Positions 38,125-45,492 of a stretch of DNA of 64,000 nucleotides are shown here, one piece after another (the first letter of the stretch is position 1; each line of letters opens with the position of its first letter). Source of the DNA: Lachnospiraceae bacterium (GTDB lineage Bacteria > Bacillota > Clostridia > Lachnospirales > Lachnospiraceae); contig SVEO01000004.1 in the NCBI GenBank assembly GCA_015057275.1, positions 62,001 through 126,000 on the forward strand. Direction: 5' to 3'. Under the pieces are notes generated by a model that did no database searches, was not told the origin of the DNA, and saw only the letters and a program-made list of their open reading frames with translations. The translations under genes were made by a program, and so were the position numbers.

Positions 38125-38151
38125 TTGACGCGTCCGTTGTTTCGATATAAA
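38125..38151 (+). promoter_or_regulatory. probable promoter of the MocR-like gene
   Basis: TTGACG, a short 15-base spacer, TATAAA, 36 bases before the ATG at 38187. The short spacer suggests a weak or activator-dependent promoter. Confidence 0.5.
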
Positions 38152-38186
38152 GTTAAAACCAAGAAATTTGTAAGGTAATGTGATTT

Positions 38187-39329
38187 ATGAAGTATCATAT
38201 TGATAAAGATTCTACAACAAGTGCATATATGCAGCTCTATCATCAGTTACGGGAGGATATTGCAGATGGTACGTACCGCTATGGTGCAAAGCTCCCATCC
38301 AAGCGTCTTTTGGCAGAGGAATCCGGCACGAGCGTAATCACGGTAGAGCATGCGTATGCGATTTTATGTGATGAGGGGTATATTGAGACGCGCCAGCGCA
38401 GCGGTTATTTTGTAATTTACCGTAAACATGATTTCTTATCATCTGCAGAAAGCACGACTGACACTTCAGCGCAGGCATTTTATGGACCGCATACCGGCAC
38501 ACATATCACACATAATACTCACGCCGCGCACACCCACACGGACAGCGAATTTCCGTTTTCCGTGCTATCGAAAACAATGCGCAAAATCATGCTCGATTAT
38601 GGTGAAGATATTTTGGTAAAATCGCCGAATCACGGCTGCGTAGAGCTACGAGAGGCGATTGCTTCTTATCTGGCACGCAGTACCGGTATCCATGTGCAAC
38701 CGGAGCAGATTATCATCGGTTCCGGTGCCGAATATCTTTACAGCCTGCTTGTTCAGTTATTGGGAAATGAGCGAATTTTTGCACTCGAAAGCCCGTCTTA
38801 TGATAAGATTTACCGCGTTTATCAAGCATGTGGCGTAATGTGTGACATGTTAACGCTTGGTCCGGACGGCATCGAAACCGCGGAGCTGAATCGTACCAAA
38901 GCGACGGTGCTGCATATCACTCCATTTAACAGCTACCCGAGCCACATTACGGCCGGTGTGTCGAAGCGCAACGAATATATTCGCTGGGCACAGACACAAA
39001 ATGCATACATTATCGAGGACAATTACGATTCCGAGCTGACCGTTTCCAGTAAGCATGAGGACACTGTATTCTCGCTCGCACCGGACGGTATGGTTATTTA
39101 TCTGAACACATTTTCCAAGACCATCGCGCCATCCATTCGTGTCGGTTATATGGTATTGCCGAACAACCTGCTAAAAATGTTCGAGGATAAGCTGGGATTT
39201 TATTCGTGCACAGTGCCAGTGTTTGAGCAATATGTGCTCGCCGAGCTGATTAACAGCGGCGATTTTGAGCGCCATATCAACCGCGTACGGCGCGCACGCC
39301 GAAAGTCGCGGGATATCGACAATAAGTAA
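38187..39329 (+). CDS. MocR/PdxR-type regulator (GntR HTH + aminotransferase fold), C-terminally truncated
   Basis: 380 residues. A GntR winged helix (YHQLREDIADGTYRYGAKLPSKRLLAEESGTSVITVEHAYAIL, residues about 15-60) is joined by a His/Thr-rich linker to a class I aminotransferase domain with the PLP-contact DNYDSEL and the Schiff-base lysine in NTFSKTIAPSIRVGY. Family members are usually about 460 or more residues. Here the protein stops after HINRVRRARRKS, so about 80 residues of the C-terminal small domain, including the carboxylate-binding Arg region, are missing. No continuation is seen in other frames before the terminator. PdxR members sense PLP and control B6 genes; pdxY follows and the ECF operon is divergent. 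Confidence 0.85.
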   Translation: MKYHIDKDSTTSAYMQLYHQLREDIADGTYRYGAKLPSKRLLAEESGTSVITVEHAYAILCDEGYIETRQRSGYFVIYRKHDFLSSAESTTDTSAQAFYGPHTGTHITHNTHAAHTHTDSEFPFSVLSKTMRKIMLDYGEDILVKSPNHGCVELREAIASYLARSTGIHVQPEQIIIGSGAEYLYSLLVQLLGNERIFALESPSYDKIYRVYQACGVMCDMLTLGPDGIETAELNRTKATVLHITPFNSYPSHITAGVSKRNEYIRWAQTQNAYIIEDNYDSELTVSSKHEDTVFSLAPDGMVIYLNTFSKTIAPSIRVGYMVLPNNLLKMFEDKLGFYSCTVPVFEQYVLAELINSGDFERHINRVRRARRKSRDIDNK

Positions 39330-39343
39330 ATAATGCAATAAGT

Positions 39344-39369
39344 AATGCCGGATTTTCATCCGGCATTTT
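39344..39369 (+). terminator. terminator after the MocR-like gene
   Basis: A 10-bp stem AATGCCGGAT / ATCCGGCATT with a tetraloop and a T4 tail, 14 bases after the premature stop. Confidence 0.75.
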
Positions 39370-39463
39370 CATCTGGTTATATTTAATTATCCCAATTTGA
39401 ACATTTACGCATTACCAATCCAGTTGTATGATACGGAAAAAGTTTCGAGAAGGAGTGATTCTC

Positions 39464-40309
39464 ATGGCATACAAAAAGATACTTACCATTCAGGATATTT
39501 CATGTGTCGGTCAGTGTTCACTGACTGTGGCGCTGCCGATTATTTCCGCTTGCGGCATCGAGGCTTGCGTATTGCCGTCAGCTGTTTTGTCGACACATAC
39601 TGCCGGTTTTTCCGGTTACACCTTCCGCGACCTTACTGAGGATATGCCTCATATTAAGGAACATTGGATGAAGGAAGGCATCAAATTTGATGCAATTTAT
39701 ACCGGTTATCTCGGAAGCACAAAGCAGATTGATTATGTGGCAGACATTTTTAAAGCGACTGCTGGACAGGGTGCGCTTTTGATTGTAGACCCGGCGATGG
39801 CCGATGGCGGCAAGCTCTATCCGGGCTTTGACAACGCTTTCGTGCAGGCGATGAAGGGACTTTGCGGCAAGGCCGACTACCTGTTGCCGAACATCTCCGA
39901 GGCTTGCTTCTTAACCGCTGTTGAATACAAGGAACAATATGACCGTGAATATATCGACTTGTTAATCAATAAGTTGCTTGCGCTTGGCTGCAAAAACATC
40001 ATTCTGACCGGTGTTTCCTATGCAGAGGGCAAAACCGGCATAGTTGTTTTTGAACATGGTACCTATGCTTATTACGAGCATGACCGCATTGCAAATGGTT
40101 GCCACGGCACCGGCGACGTGTACGCTTCTGCTTTTGTCGGCGCACTGCTGCAGGGAAAAAGCGCGTACGCTTCCGCGAAGATTGCTGCGGATTATGTTGT
40201 TGAATGTATCAAAGCGACTCAGCAGCTTGATAATCACTGGTACGGCGCGGCATTCGAACCGGTGCTTTATAAGCTGATTCAGGCGGTGCAGGAACAAGAC
40301 ATATATTGA
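39464..40309 (+). CDS. pdxY: pyridoxal/pyridoxamine kinase
   Basis: 281 residues of the ribokinase-like PdxK/PdxY family. KKILTIQDISCVGQCSLTVALPIISACG is the family opening, VLSTHTAGFSGY is substrate contact, GYLGSTKQID and VDPAMADGGKLY follow, and GCHGTGDVYASAF carries the anion hole and catalytic Asp. It phosphorylates pyridoxal, pyridoxine or pyridoxamine with ATP, so it completes a B6 salvage route if a transporter is present. AAGGAG lies 8 bases before the ATG at 39464. A terminator separates it from the MocR-like gene, but some read-through is likely. Confidence 0.92.
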   Translation: MAYKKILTIQDISCVGQCSLTVALPIISACGIEACVLPSAVLSTHTAGFSGYTFRDLTEDMPHIKEHWMKEGIKFDAIYTGYLGSTKQIDYVADIFKATAGQGALLIVDPAMADGGKLYPGFDNAFVQAMKGLCGKADYLLPNISEACFLTAVEYKEQYDREYIDLLINKLLALGCKNIILTGVSYAEGKTGIVVFEHGTYAYYEHDRIANGCHGTGDVYASAFVGALLQGKSAYASAKIAADYVVECIKATQQLDNHWYGAAFEPVLYKLIQAVQEQDIY

Positions 40310-40316
40310 CATTATG

Positions 40317-40357
40317 AAAGCCCACATTTTTATGCGAATATAAAAAATGTGGGCTTT
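40317..40357. terminator. bidirectional terminator between pdxY and the dockerin gene
   Basis: AAAGCCCACATTTTT pairs with AAAAAATGTGGGCTTT around a loop of about 9 nt. It lies between convergent genes, 7 and 14 bases from their stops. Confidence 0.8.
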
Positions 40358-40371
40358 CCCTATATTATAAT

Positions 40372-42600
40372 TTATTTTCCTAACACTACATTATATCCAG
40401 CCAGATACTTCATAACCATCACGACATCTTTACTATTGACTTTTCCATCAATGTTGACATCGCAATTCCCAAGATAGATATTCACTGAATACCCAGCAAG
40501 ATGCTTCTTCATCATTACAACATCTTTACTGTTAACTTTTCCATCATTATTGGCATCTCCGTAAAGAATTGAAGGTATATTTACCACTACCTTGCATGTC
40601 GCTGTTTTGCTTCCGCTCGCCGTCGTTACCGTAATCGTTGCAGTTCCGTTTCCGACCGCCGTCACTACGCCTTTTGCGCTTACCGTTGCTACCGAGGTGT
40701 TGCTGCTCTTCCACGTTACCTTTTTGTCTGCGGCGTTGCTTGGTGATATGGTCGCGCTCAATGTCAGTGTCTTACCTTTTTCGGTCAGCGTAACACTCGT
40801 CTTATTCAAGCTTACTCCGGTTGTCGCTATGCTGACCGTTACCTTGCATGTCGCTGTTTTACTTCCGCTCGCCGTCGTTACCGTAATCGTTGCGGTTCCG
40901 TTTCCGACCGCCGTCACTACGCCTTTTGCGCTTACCGTTGCTACCGAGGTGTTGCTGCTCTTCCACGTTACGCTTGTATTCGTACCTTTACTTGGCGAAA
41001 TGGTCGCACTCAATGTACTCGTTTGTCCTTTTTTCGTTAAGGAAAGTGTTGTTTTATTCAAAGACACTGCCGTTGGTTTCAATCTGTATCTATAATATAT
41101 GAGATTTGCATCATCGTCCGCCGTTGTTCCCCATGAAGATGTAATATTTGAAAAAAATGTGAAATATATGTTCTGATATTGAATCTCACTGTTTGTAGTA
41201 TTAATGCTAGAAGGTAATTCATGTGTATAATACCATCCATCCGATGAAAGATGTGGGGTTGTACTCACGAACTTCCACTTTTGTGCCTTATTATTATTGC
41301 CAACCCAAGTCTGTACATTCGTACCGTTTGCCACAACTGCCCCTGCAACGTCCAAATAGGTACCTCCAGTCGATGAAATCATATAATAATATCCATCTCC
41401 GGCCGACTTGATTATAAACATTTGCCCTTTTTCCCCGTAATAATCTCTTATTTGAATATTCGCGGCTTTCGCTGATGATGCGTCCTTAACCTCAACACAT
41501 TTTCCACTCGGCTCGGACAAGATTCTATAATAGCCATTACCAAGATATTTCACACTGAATTTTTGACTTGTAGCATACGTCAATTCATTGATTTCAACAT
41601 TCGAGCCATTGGTCGTTCCGCTATTATCTACATCTAAGGCATATTTTTCATTCAATGCCGATTTGATGTAATACATGCCGTCCTTTAGTGTCTGCGATCC
41701 CTTATTCTTGTATGTAAACGTTACAGTTTTGCTTCCAAGGAGAGTGTTTCCACAATAAGAGTCTACCCTCAGTGTATTGGTTCCCTCTAAAAGTGCATAC
41801 TGCGGAATCGTGCACTTAAAGCCTTCTTTTCCGGTTGGATATCCCGGATATGCAGCTGCAACATCTTTTCTTTCAAACTGCGTACATGGGAAGGTTTGTT
41901 CATTAATCACACAATTTACTTTTGTCACACCGTTTCCATTAATCGACAGACCATAAACTTCTACATCCTTGTTGGTAAAGGACGTATTGACGGTCGGAGT
42001 GTCAATCCAAACATGGAAGGGTTGATTTGATGATATATCTTCATAATGATATCCTCGTGTTAACGTATATGTTCCTACACCTTGACTATAAATTGTACTT
42101 CCATTTATTGAATACTGAGCATTAGATATTTTTACTACATAATTATTATTTGATAATACATTTCCTTCCGCCGTATATAAAATATTCCCATTTTTACCAA
42201 GTACAGCTATCCAGTGTTCTCCCCATGTGGCGTTATTAATATATAAAACATCACCCGTCCTAATATTTGATACCCCAGTATATATTGTTCCTACATTTTG
42301 AGAATCAGCACCATAAACATAGCGAACAAAATCATTTACATATGCACAACATCCTATTCCATTCCATGCAATTTTAGGTTTCTGATAATATCCCCACGAT
42401 GTTCCATTTCTCCATCTACTGTCATTAATAAATTCATTTACTTTTTGATCGTACTCGCTCTGTGACATTGCATATACGGTACTACTATTTCTAGTAAAAC
42501 CTTCTTGATTTATAATTAATGTAGCGCTCCATATACCTGCAAGAATTATCAAGAGAACCGCCATTTTTCTTATAATTCTTATAATTCTCATGTTCCGCAC
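40372..42600 (-). CDS. secreted CHAP-like, ricin-lectin, Big_2 protein with C-terminal type I dockerin
   Basis: 742 residues. Order: signal peptide or anchor (MAVLLIILAGIWSATLII); a CHAP/NlpC-like cysteine amidase region (about 45-190) with Cys84/85 in IGCCAYVNDF, His129 in GEHWIAVLG and Glu145/Asn147 in TAEGN; a linker domain (195-300); a ricin-type beta-trefoil lectin (305-447) with repeated QxW-like motifs (AQKWKF); two Big_2 Ig-like domains (about 510-673); and a dockerin (679-740). Both dockerin repeats, GDANNDGKVNSKD and CDVNIDGKVNSKD, keep the calcium ligands. It could cleave peptidoglycan or peptide amide bonds while attached through a cohesin. The cohesin gene is the next gene upstream (82 bases). 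Confidence 0.88.
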   Translation of the reverse strand: MRNMRIIRIIRKMAVLLIILAGIWSATLIINQEGFTRNSSTVYAMSQSEYDQKVNEFINDSRWRNGTSWGYYQKPKIAWNGIGCCAYVNDFVRYVYGADSQNVGTIYTGVSNIRTGDVLYINNATWGEHWIAVLGKNGNILYTAEGNVLSNNNYVVKISNAQYSINGSTIYSQGVGTYTLTRGYHYEDISSNQPFHVWIDTPTVNTSFTNKDVEVYGLSINGNGVTKVNCVINEQTFPCTQFERKDVAAAYPGYPTGKEGFKCTIPQYALLEGTNTLRVDSYCGNTLLGSKTVTFTYKNKGSQTLKDGMYYIKSALNEKYALDVDNSGTTNGSNVEINELTYATSQKFSVKYLGNGYYRILSEPSGKCVEVKDASSAKAANIQIRDYYGEKGQMFIIKSAGDGYYYMISSTGGTYLDVAGAVVANGTNVQTWVGNNNKAQKWKFVSTTPHLSSDGWYYTHELPSSINTTNSEIQYQNIYFTFFSNITSSWGTTADDDANLIYYRYRLKPTAVSLNKTTLSLTKKGQTSTLSATISPSKGTNTSVTWKSSNTSVATVSAKGVVTAVGNGTATITVTTASGSKTATCKVTVSIATTGVSLNKTSVTLTEKGKTLTLSATISPSNAADKKVTWKSSNTSVATVSAKGVVTAVGNGTATITVTTASGSKTATCKVVVNIPSILYGDANNDGKVNSKDVVMMKKHLAGYSVNIYLGNCDVNIDGKVNSKDVVMVMKYLAGYNVVLGK
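40589..40719. repeat. internal 131-bp repeat, copy 1 (Big_2 domain coding)
   Basis: Nearly identical to 40841-40971: I count two mismatches in 131 bases. Both copies encode the second half of a Big_2 domain in frame. Confidence 0.85.
40841..40971. repeat. internal 131-bp repeat, copy 2 (Big_2 domain coding)
   Basis: Partner of 40589-40719, offset 252 bases (84 codons), which is exactly one domain length. Confidence 0.85.
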
Positions 42601-42682
42601 CTTTCAACCTCCGTACACTTTCCGTCCACAAAACCCGAGTCCTTATTACAGTTCCCGGGTTTCATAGCATCACATTCTTACA

Positions 42683-43861
42683 TTATGCATTTTTTCTCTT
42701 TGCTACTGTTACAATTGCACCGGCACAGAGAATGCACAAAATCAATGTTGGCATTACATAACCTGTTACATCGCCGGTTGAAACGCCCTCCTTTGAGGTT
42801 TCTTCCTTGGAAATATCTTCTTCGTTGGAAGCATCTTCGCTTGAAACTTCTTCACCGGAAGCTTCTTCTTCACTGGAAGTTTCTTCTTCGCTCGTAATTC
42901 CTTCACTCGAAGCTTCTTCTGTTGTAGTCTCTTCCACGCTTTCCTCGGTAGTCTCGGCTTCCTCGGTCTCAGCCTCCGTCGTTGTTTCCTCTTCCGTTCC
43001 AATCATCGGAAGCTCAATTACAACTTCATCTCCGCAAGTTTCACATACCTTTTTCGCTTCGCCCGTTTCTGTAGCGGTCGGTTCTTTTACCACCATCTGT
43101 TCTCCGTAGGTATGTCCTAAGGCTGCAACTTCTTTTTTCTGCGTATCTTCACACTTTGCACATGTCGAGGCTGCTTCTCCCACTTCGGTACAGGTCGGTG
43201 CAACTGTTGCTACATATTCACCATATGCATGACCTAATGCAGCAATGGCAGTAGTCTTTACTGTAGCATCACATTTTTCACATACGGTTGCTTTTGTGCC
43301 TGCTGAGGTACAGGTTGCTTCCTTTGTTACTACCTCTTTTGTTTCTGCATGTTTACATTCCACTGTAACCTTACCTGCTACTGTTGCAAGTTCAACAGTA
43401 TCACCGTCAAAATTAGATGCTTCCATGTTACCGTTCACATCGCCTACGGTAACAGCTGAATCTGCAATTGCTGCACCTTCATTAATCTTAAAAGTGATTG
43501 TCATCAACTTACCGGTTTCTGTCTTGTCCTTCAAACCGCCGTACATGTAAGCTACAAGTCCCTCACCCTCTGCATTGATAATGGCATCATCTGATGAAAA
43601 TACATCGTCAGCACCAACGGCACTAACAACGGTAAGTACTTCCTTATCGTACTTAATACCAATGGTCATACCACACATACCCGGATTCTCTGTAACGGAT
43701 ACATCGACCATAACCGTATCTCCTTCGCAACCTTTTACAGCCGAAACCGTAATCTCAGCTTTTGACGCAGCCTGAACCTTGGTCAGGCTGACATTCAGCA
43801 CACCAACAAGCATAAGCATTGCTGATAATGCAGCCAATACAAATTTCTTTTTTTTCTTCAT
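42683..43861 (-). CDS. membrane-anchored single-cohesin surface protein
   Basis: 392 residues. The signal peptide runs to about residue 31 (FVLAALSAMLMLVGVLNVSLTKVQA). A cohesin domain (about 35-168) follows, with ITVSAVKGCEGDTVMVDVSV, GMTIGIKYDKEVLTVVSA, GLVAYMYGG and ITFKI strands. Next come two or three Cys-rich repeats (169-288) of the CxxC / GHxYGE type (CEKCDAT, CAKCEDT, CETCGDE), an acidic Ser/Thr/Glu spacer (289-360), STGDV, one helix (PTLILCILCAGAIVTVA) and KRKNA. The protein would display a single cohesin on the outer face of the membrane. With the adjacent dockerin protein it forms a minimal cellulosome-like pair. The two genes are 82 bases apart on one strand, the cohesin gene first. 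Confidence 0.88.
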   Translation of the reverse strand: MKKKKKFVLAALSAMLMLVGVLNVSLTKVQAASKAEITVSAVKGCEGDTVMVDVSVTENPGMCGMTIGIKYDKEVLTVVSAVGADDVFSSDDAIINAEGEGLVAYMYGGLKDKTETGKLMTITFKINEGAAIADSAVTVGDVNGNMEASNFDGDTVELATVAGKVTVECKHAETKEVVTKEATCTSAGTKATVCEKCDATVKTTAIAALGHAYGEYVATVAPTCTEVGEAASTCAKCEDTQKKEVAALGHTYGEQMVVKEPTATETGEAKKVCETCGDEVVIELPMIGTEEETTTEAETEEAETTEESVEETTTEEASSEGITSEEETSSEEEASGEEVSSEDASNEEDISKEETSKEGVSTGDVTGYVMPTLILCILCAGAIVTVAKRKNA

Positions 43862-43990
43862 TTCTCATTCCTCCGTATTATTTTTTTGTTGCTATATCAA
43901 AATAGATATAACGCAGTTATCCTATATGCAATTCATTTATCACGAGCATATATCTATCTCATGTATAAATGTACCATATTTAAATCAATC

Positions 43991-44018
43991 TTACAAGTGG
44001 TAATTTAAGAAATATAAT
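43991..44018 (+). promoter_or_regulatory. probable promoter of the XRE-family gene
   Basis: TTACAA, 16 bases, TATAAT. The ribosome binding site GGAGG follows only about 10 bases later, so the leader is very short. The rest of the 178-base divergent region toward the cohesin gene is AT-rich, with no structure I can assign. Confidence 0.5.
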
Positions 44019-44039
44019 AAGAATTATGGAGGTAAAATT

Positions 44040-44306
44040 ATGCCAAAGAAAGAAAATCCTTTAAAACAGTTACCGATTAACCCAGAGGAATATGGTACTA
44101 TTCGCATTAAATTACGCGAAATCATGGAAGCAAAAGATGTGTCAATGAATCAGCTTTCTTTTCGCACAGAGATGCAACGCACACAGTTGCGCAATTATCG
44201 CGACAATAAAATCCAGCGACTGGACATTGATATCTTAAAAAGAATTTGTTACGTTTTGGAATGTGATTTGCATGACCTTATTGAATATATCCCACCCAAA
44301 GAATAG
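44040..44306 (+). CDS. small XRE/Cro-type DNA-binding protein
   Basis: 88 residues consisting almost entirely of one HTH domain: IRIKLREIMEAKDVSMNQLSFRTEMQRTQLRNYRDNKIQRLDIDILKRICYVLECDLHDLIEY. This is the YozG/HTH_26 form, common as lone regulators in Lachnospiraceae. GGAGG lies 7 bases before ATG. It is divergent from the cohesin-dockerin genes, so control of that pair is possible but unproven. A terminator follows. Confidence 0.85.
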   Translation: MPKKENPLKQLPINPEEYGTIRIKLREIMEAKDVSMNQLSFRTEMQRTQLRNYRDNKIQRLDIDILKRICYVLECDLHDLIEYIPPKE

Positions 44307-44344
44307 AATTTTTCAATATAGCTTTACATTTCCACAAAAAAATA

Positions 44345-44376
44345 AGGTGGTTTCCTGCATTTTACGGAAACCACCT
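44345..44376 (+). terminator. terminator after the XRE-family gene
   Basis: An 11-bp stem AGGTGGTTTCC / GGAAACCACCT with a 10-nt loop, followed by a T-rich tail. No further structure is seen up to the next gene. Confidence 0.75.
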
Positions 44377-44458
44377 CTTTCATTTTTGTAACTAATTCAT
44401 TTTTACCCAATCCACGGTAGTATATAATTCGCCCAAGTCACGCTGATTGGCCTACCAC

Positions 44459-45316
44459 TTATGCCTCCTCTAATTTTAGCTCCAAACGGTTTTCCAGTAA
44501 TTTCGGATTCTTCATATATTTGCGCATCTGACGCAGCGACATGGCATAATAAAGGCCATCACAGAAACGCTCATCAGACACCAATCCAAAGCCCATCTGT
44601 TTTTCCTGTTTGATTTCATCTCCTTTGCCGATGACAGGCACCGTCTTCTCCTTGCCCATCGCCAAAAAGAGGCCGGTCGTACCGAACTCATATACATGAT
44701 GAAAAATATGGTTAAGACCGAGTGATTTCAAATTTGTTATAAAGAACGATGTATGGAACGGGCTTAAATCAATAATCGCTTTCGGCATAATATTGTGCTT
44801 ATCCATCCACATCAACGTATTAACCACCAATTTAATAATTGGCTTCGGAATGCTCATCAGTATACGCATCAGCTTATCTGTATCATTCTCTCCTACACGC
44901 TTTGTTGTTTCCTTTTCAATTGCCTTGTTGATTGCTTCCGCAATTTCCAAAATACTTTCATCACCATTAAAGCAAAGTTTAATCGTCGTGCCTACACTGC
45001 CGTCCTTTAAGGTCGGATGCACAACAAAACTTACCCAAATTTTTTCACGCTGATAAATTCGTCCGTTCATGACAAAACGGTTTAAGAGCGGGCGCAGCGC
45101 CAGCATGCGCACGGTCGCCGCAATTAAGATATGCATATATCCGATGCGAACACCTTGATCTAATTTTTCTCTTATATACTCATCCATACCCTCACACGGA
45201 AACATTTCTTCGTACATATTCATAGAATCGTAGCGTTTCTTTAAGATGTACGGCATAATCATTTCCATCGGTTCTAAATCTTTTACCAGAACCCCATCCG
45301 GTCTTTTTGTGAACAT
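44459..45316 (-). CDS. 2-oxoacid dehydrogenase E2/CAT-like acyltransferase homologue, lacking the catalytic His
   Basis: 285 residues. There is no lipoyl or E3-binding domain, only the trimeric acyltransferase fold: ILIAATVRMLALRPLLNRFV, SFVVHPTLKDGS, then SPFHTSFFITNLKSLGLNHIFHHVYEFGTTGLFLAMGK, which matches the E2 core region FTISNLG-...-P-GI-aIG. The usual active-site motif D-H-R-x-x-D-G reads DERFCDG here, so the catalytic histidine is replaced by Glu. Either the reaction is lost or a different residue serves. GGAGGG lies 4 bases before the ATG at 45316. It is monocistronic, and its substrate is unknown. Confidence 0.78.
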   Translation of the reverse strand: MFTKRPDGVLVKDLEPMEMIMPYILKKRYDSMNMYEEMFPCEGMDEYIREKLDQGVRIGYMHILIAATVRMLALRPLLNRFVMNGRIYQREKIWVSFVVHPTLKDGSVGTTIKLCFNGDESILEIAEAINKAIEKETTKRVGENDTDKLMRILMSIPKPIIKLVVNTLMWMDKHNIMPKAIIDLSPFHTSFFITNLKSLGLNHIFHHVYEFGTTGLFLAMGKEKTVPVIGKGDEIKQEKQMGFGLVSDERFCDGLYYAMSLRQMRKYMKNPKLLENRLELKLEEA

Positions 45317-45410
45317 AATACCCTCCAACATTTTTATAGTTAGTTTATAAAAAATTTATAATTTGATATTATTATACATAATTCGACAAAAAAGAACAAG
45401 TACAATTTGC

Positions 45411-45450
45411 AAAAAGGACCCACGCCGGTATATTCAACCGTCATGGGTCC
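45411..45450 (-). terminator. terminator of the GPH symporter gene
   Basis: On the minus strand an imperfect 13-bp stem GGACCCATGACGG / CCGGCGTGGGTCC is followed by TTTTT. Confidence 0.8.
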
Positions 45451-45492
45451 CATCACTTTATAACTTAATAAACAAGTTTCCTACTGTTTTTC

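Noticed and set aside
37929-38243. A 104-codon minus-strand frame in the ecf leader
   Set aside because: It crosses the predicted ecf promoter and hairpin, has no supported start and no recognisable protein features. The region is better explained as a leader.
42601-42682. A strong terminator between the cohesin and dockerin genes
   Set aside because: A short AAACCCG/CGGGTTT pairing exists, but with a long loop and only four T residues. Read-through is likely, and the pair may be co-transcribed.
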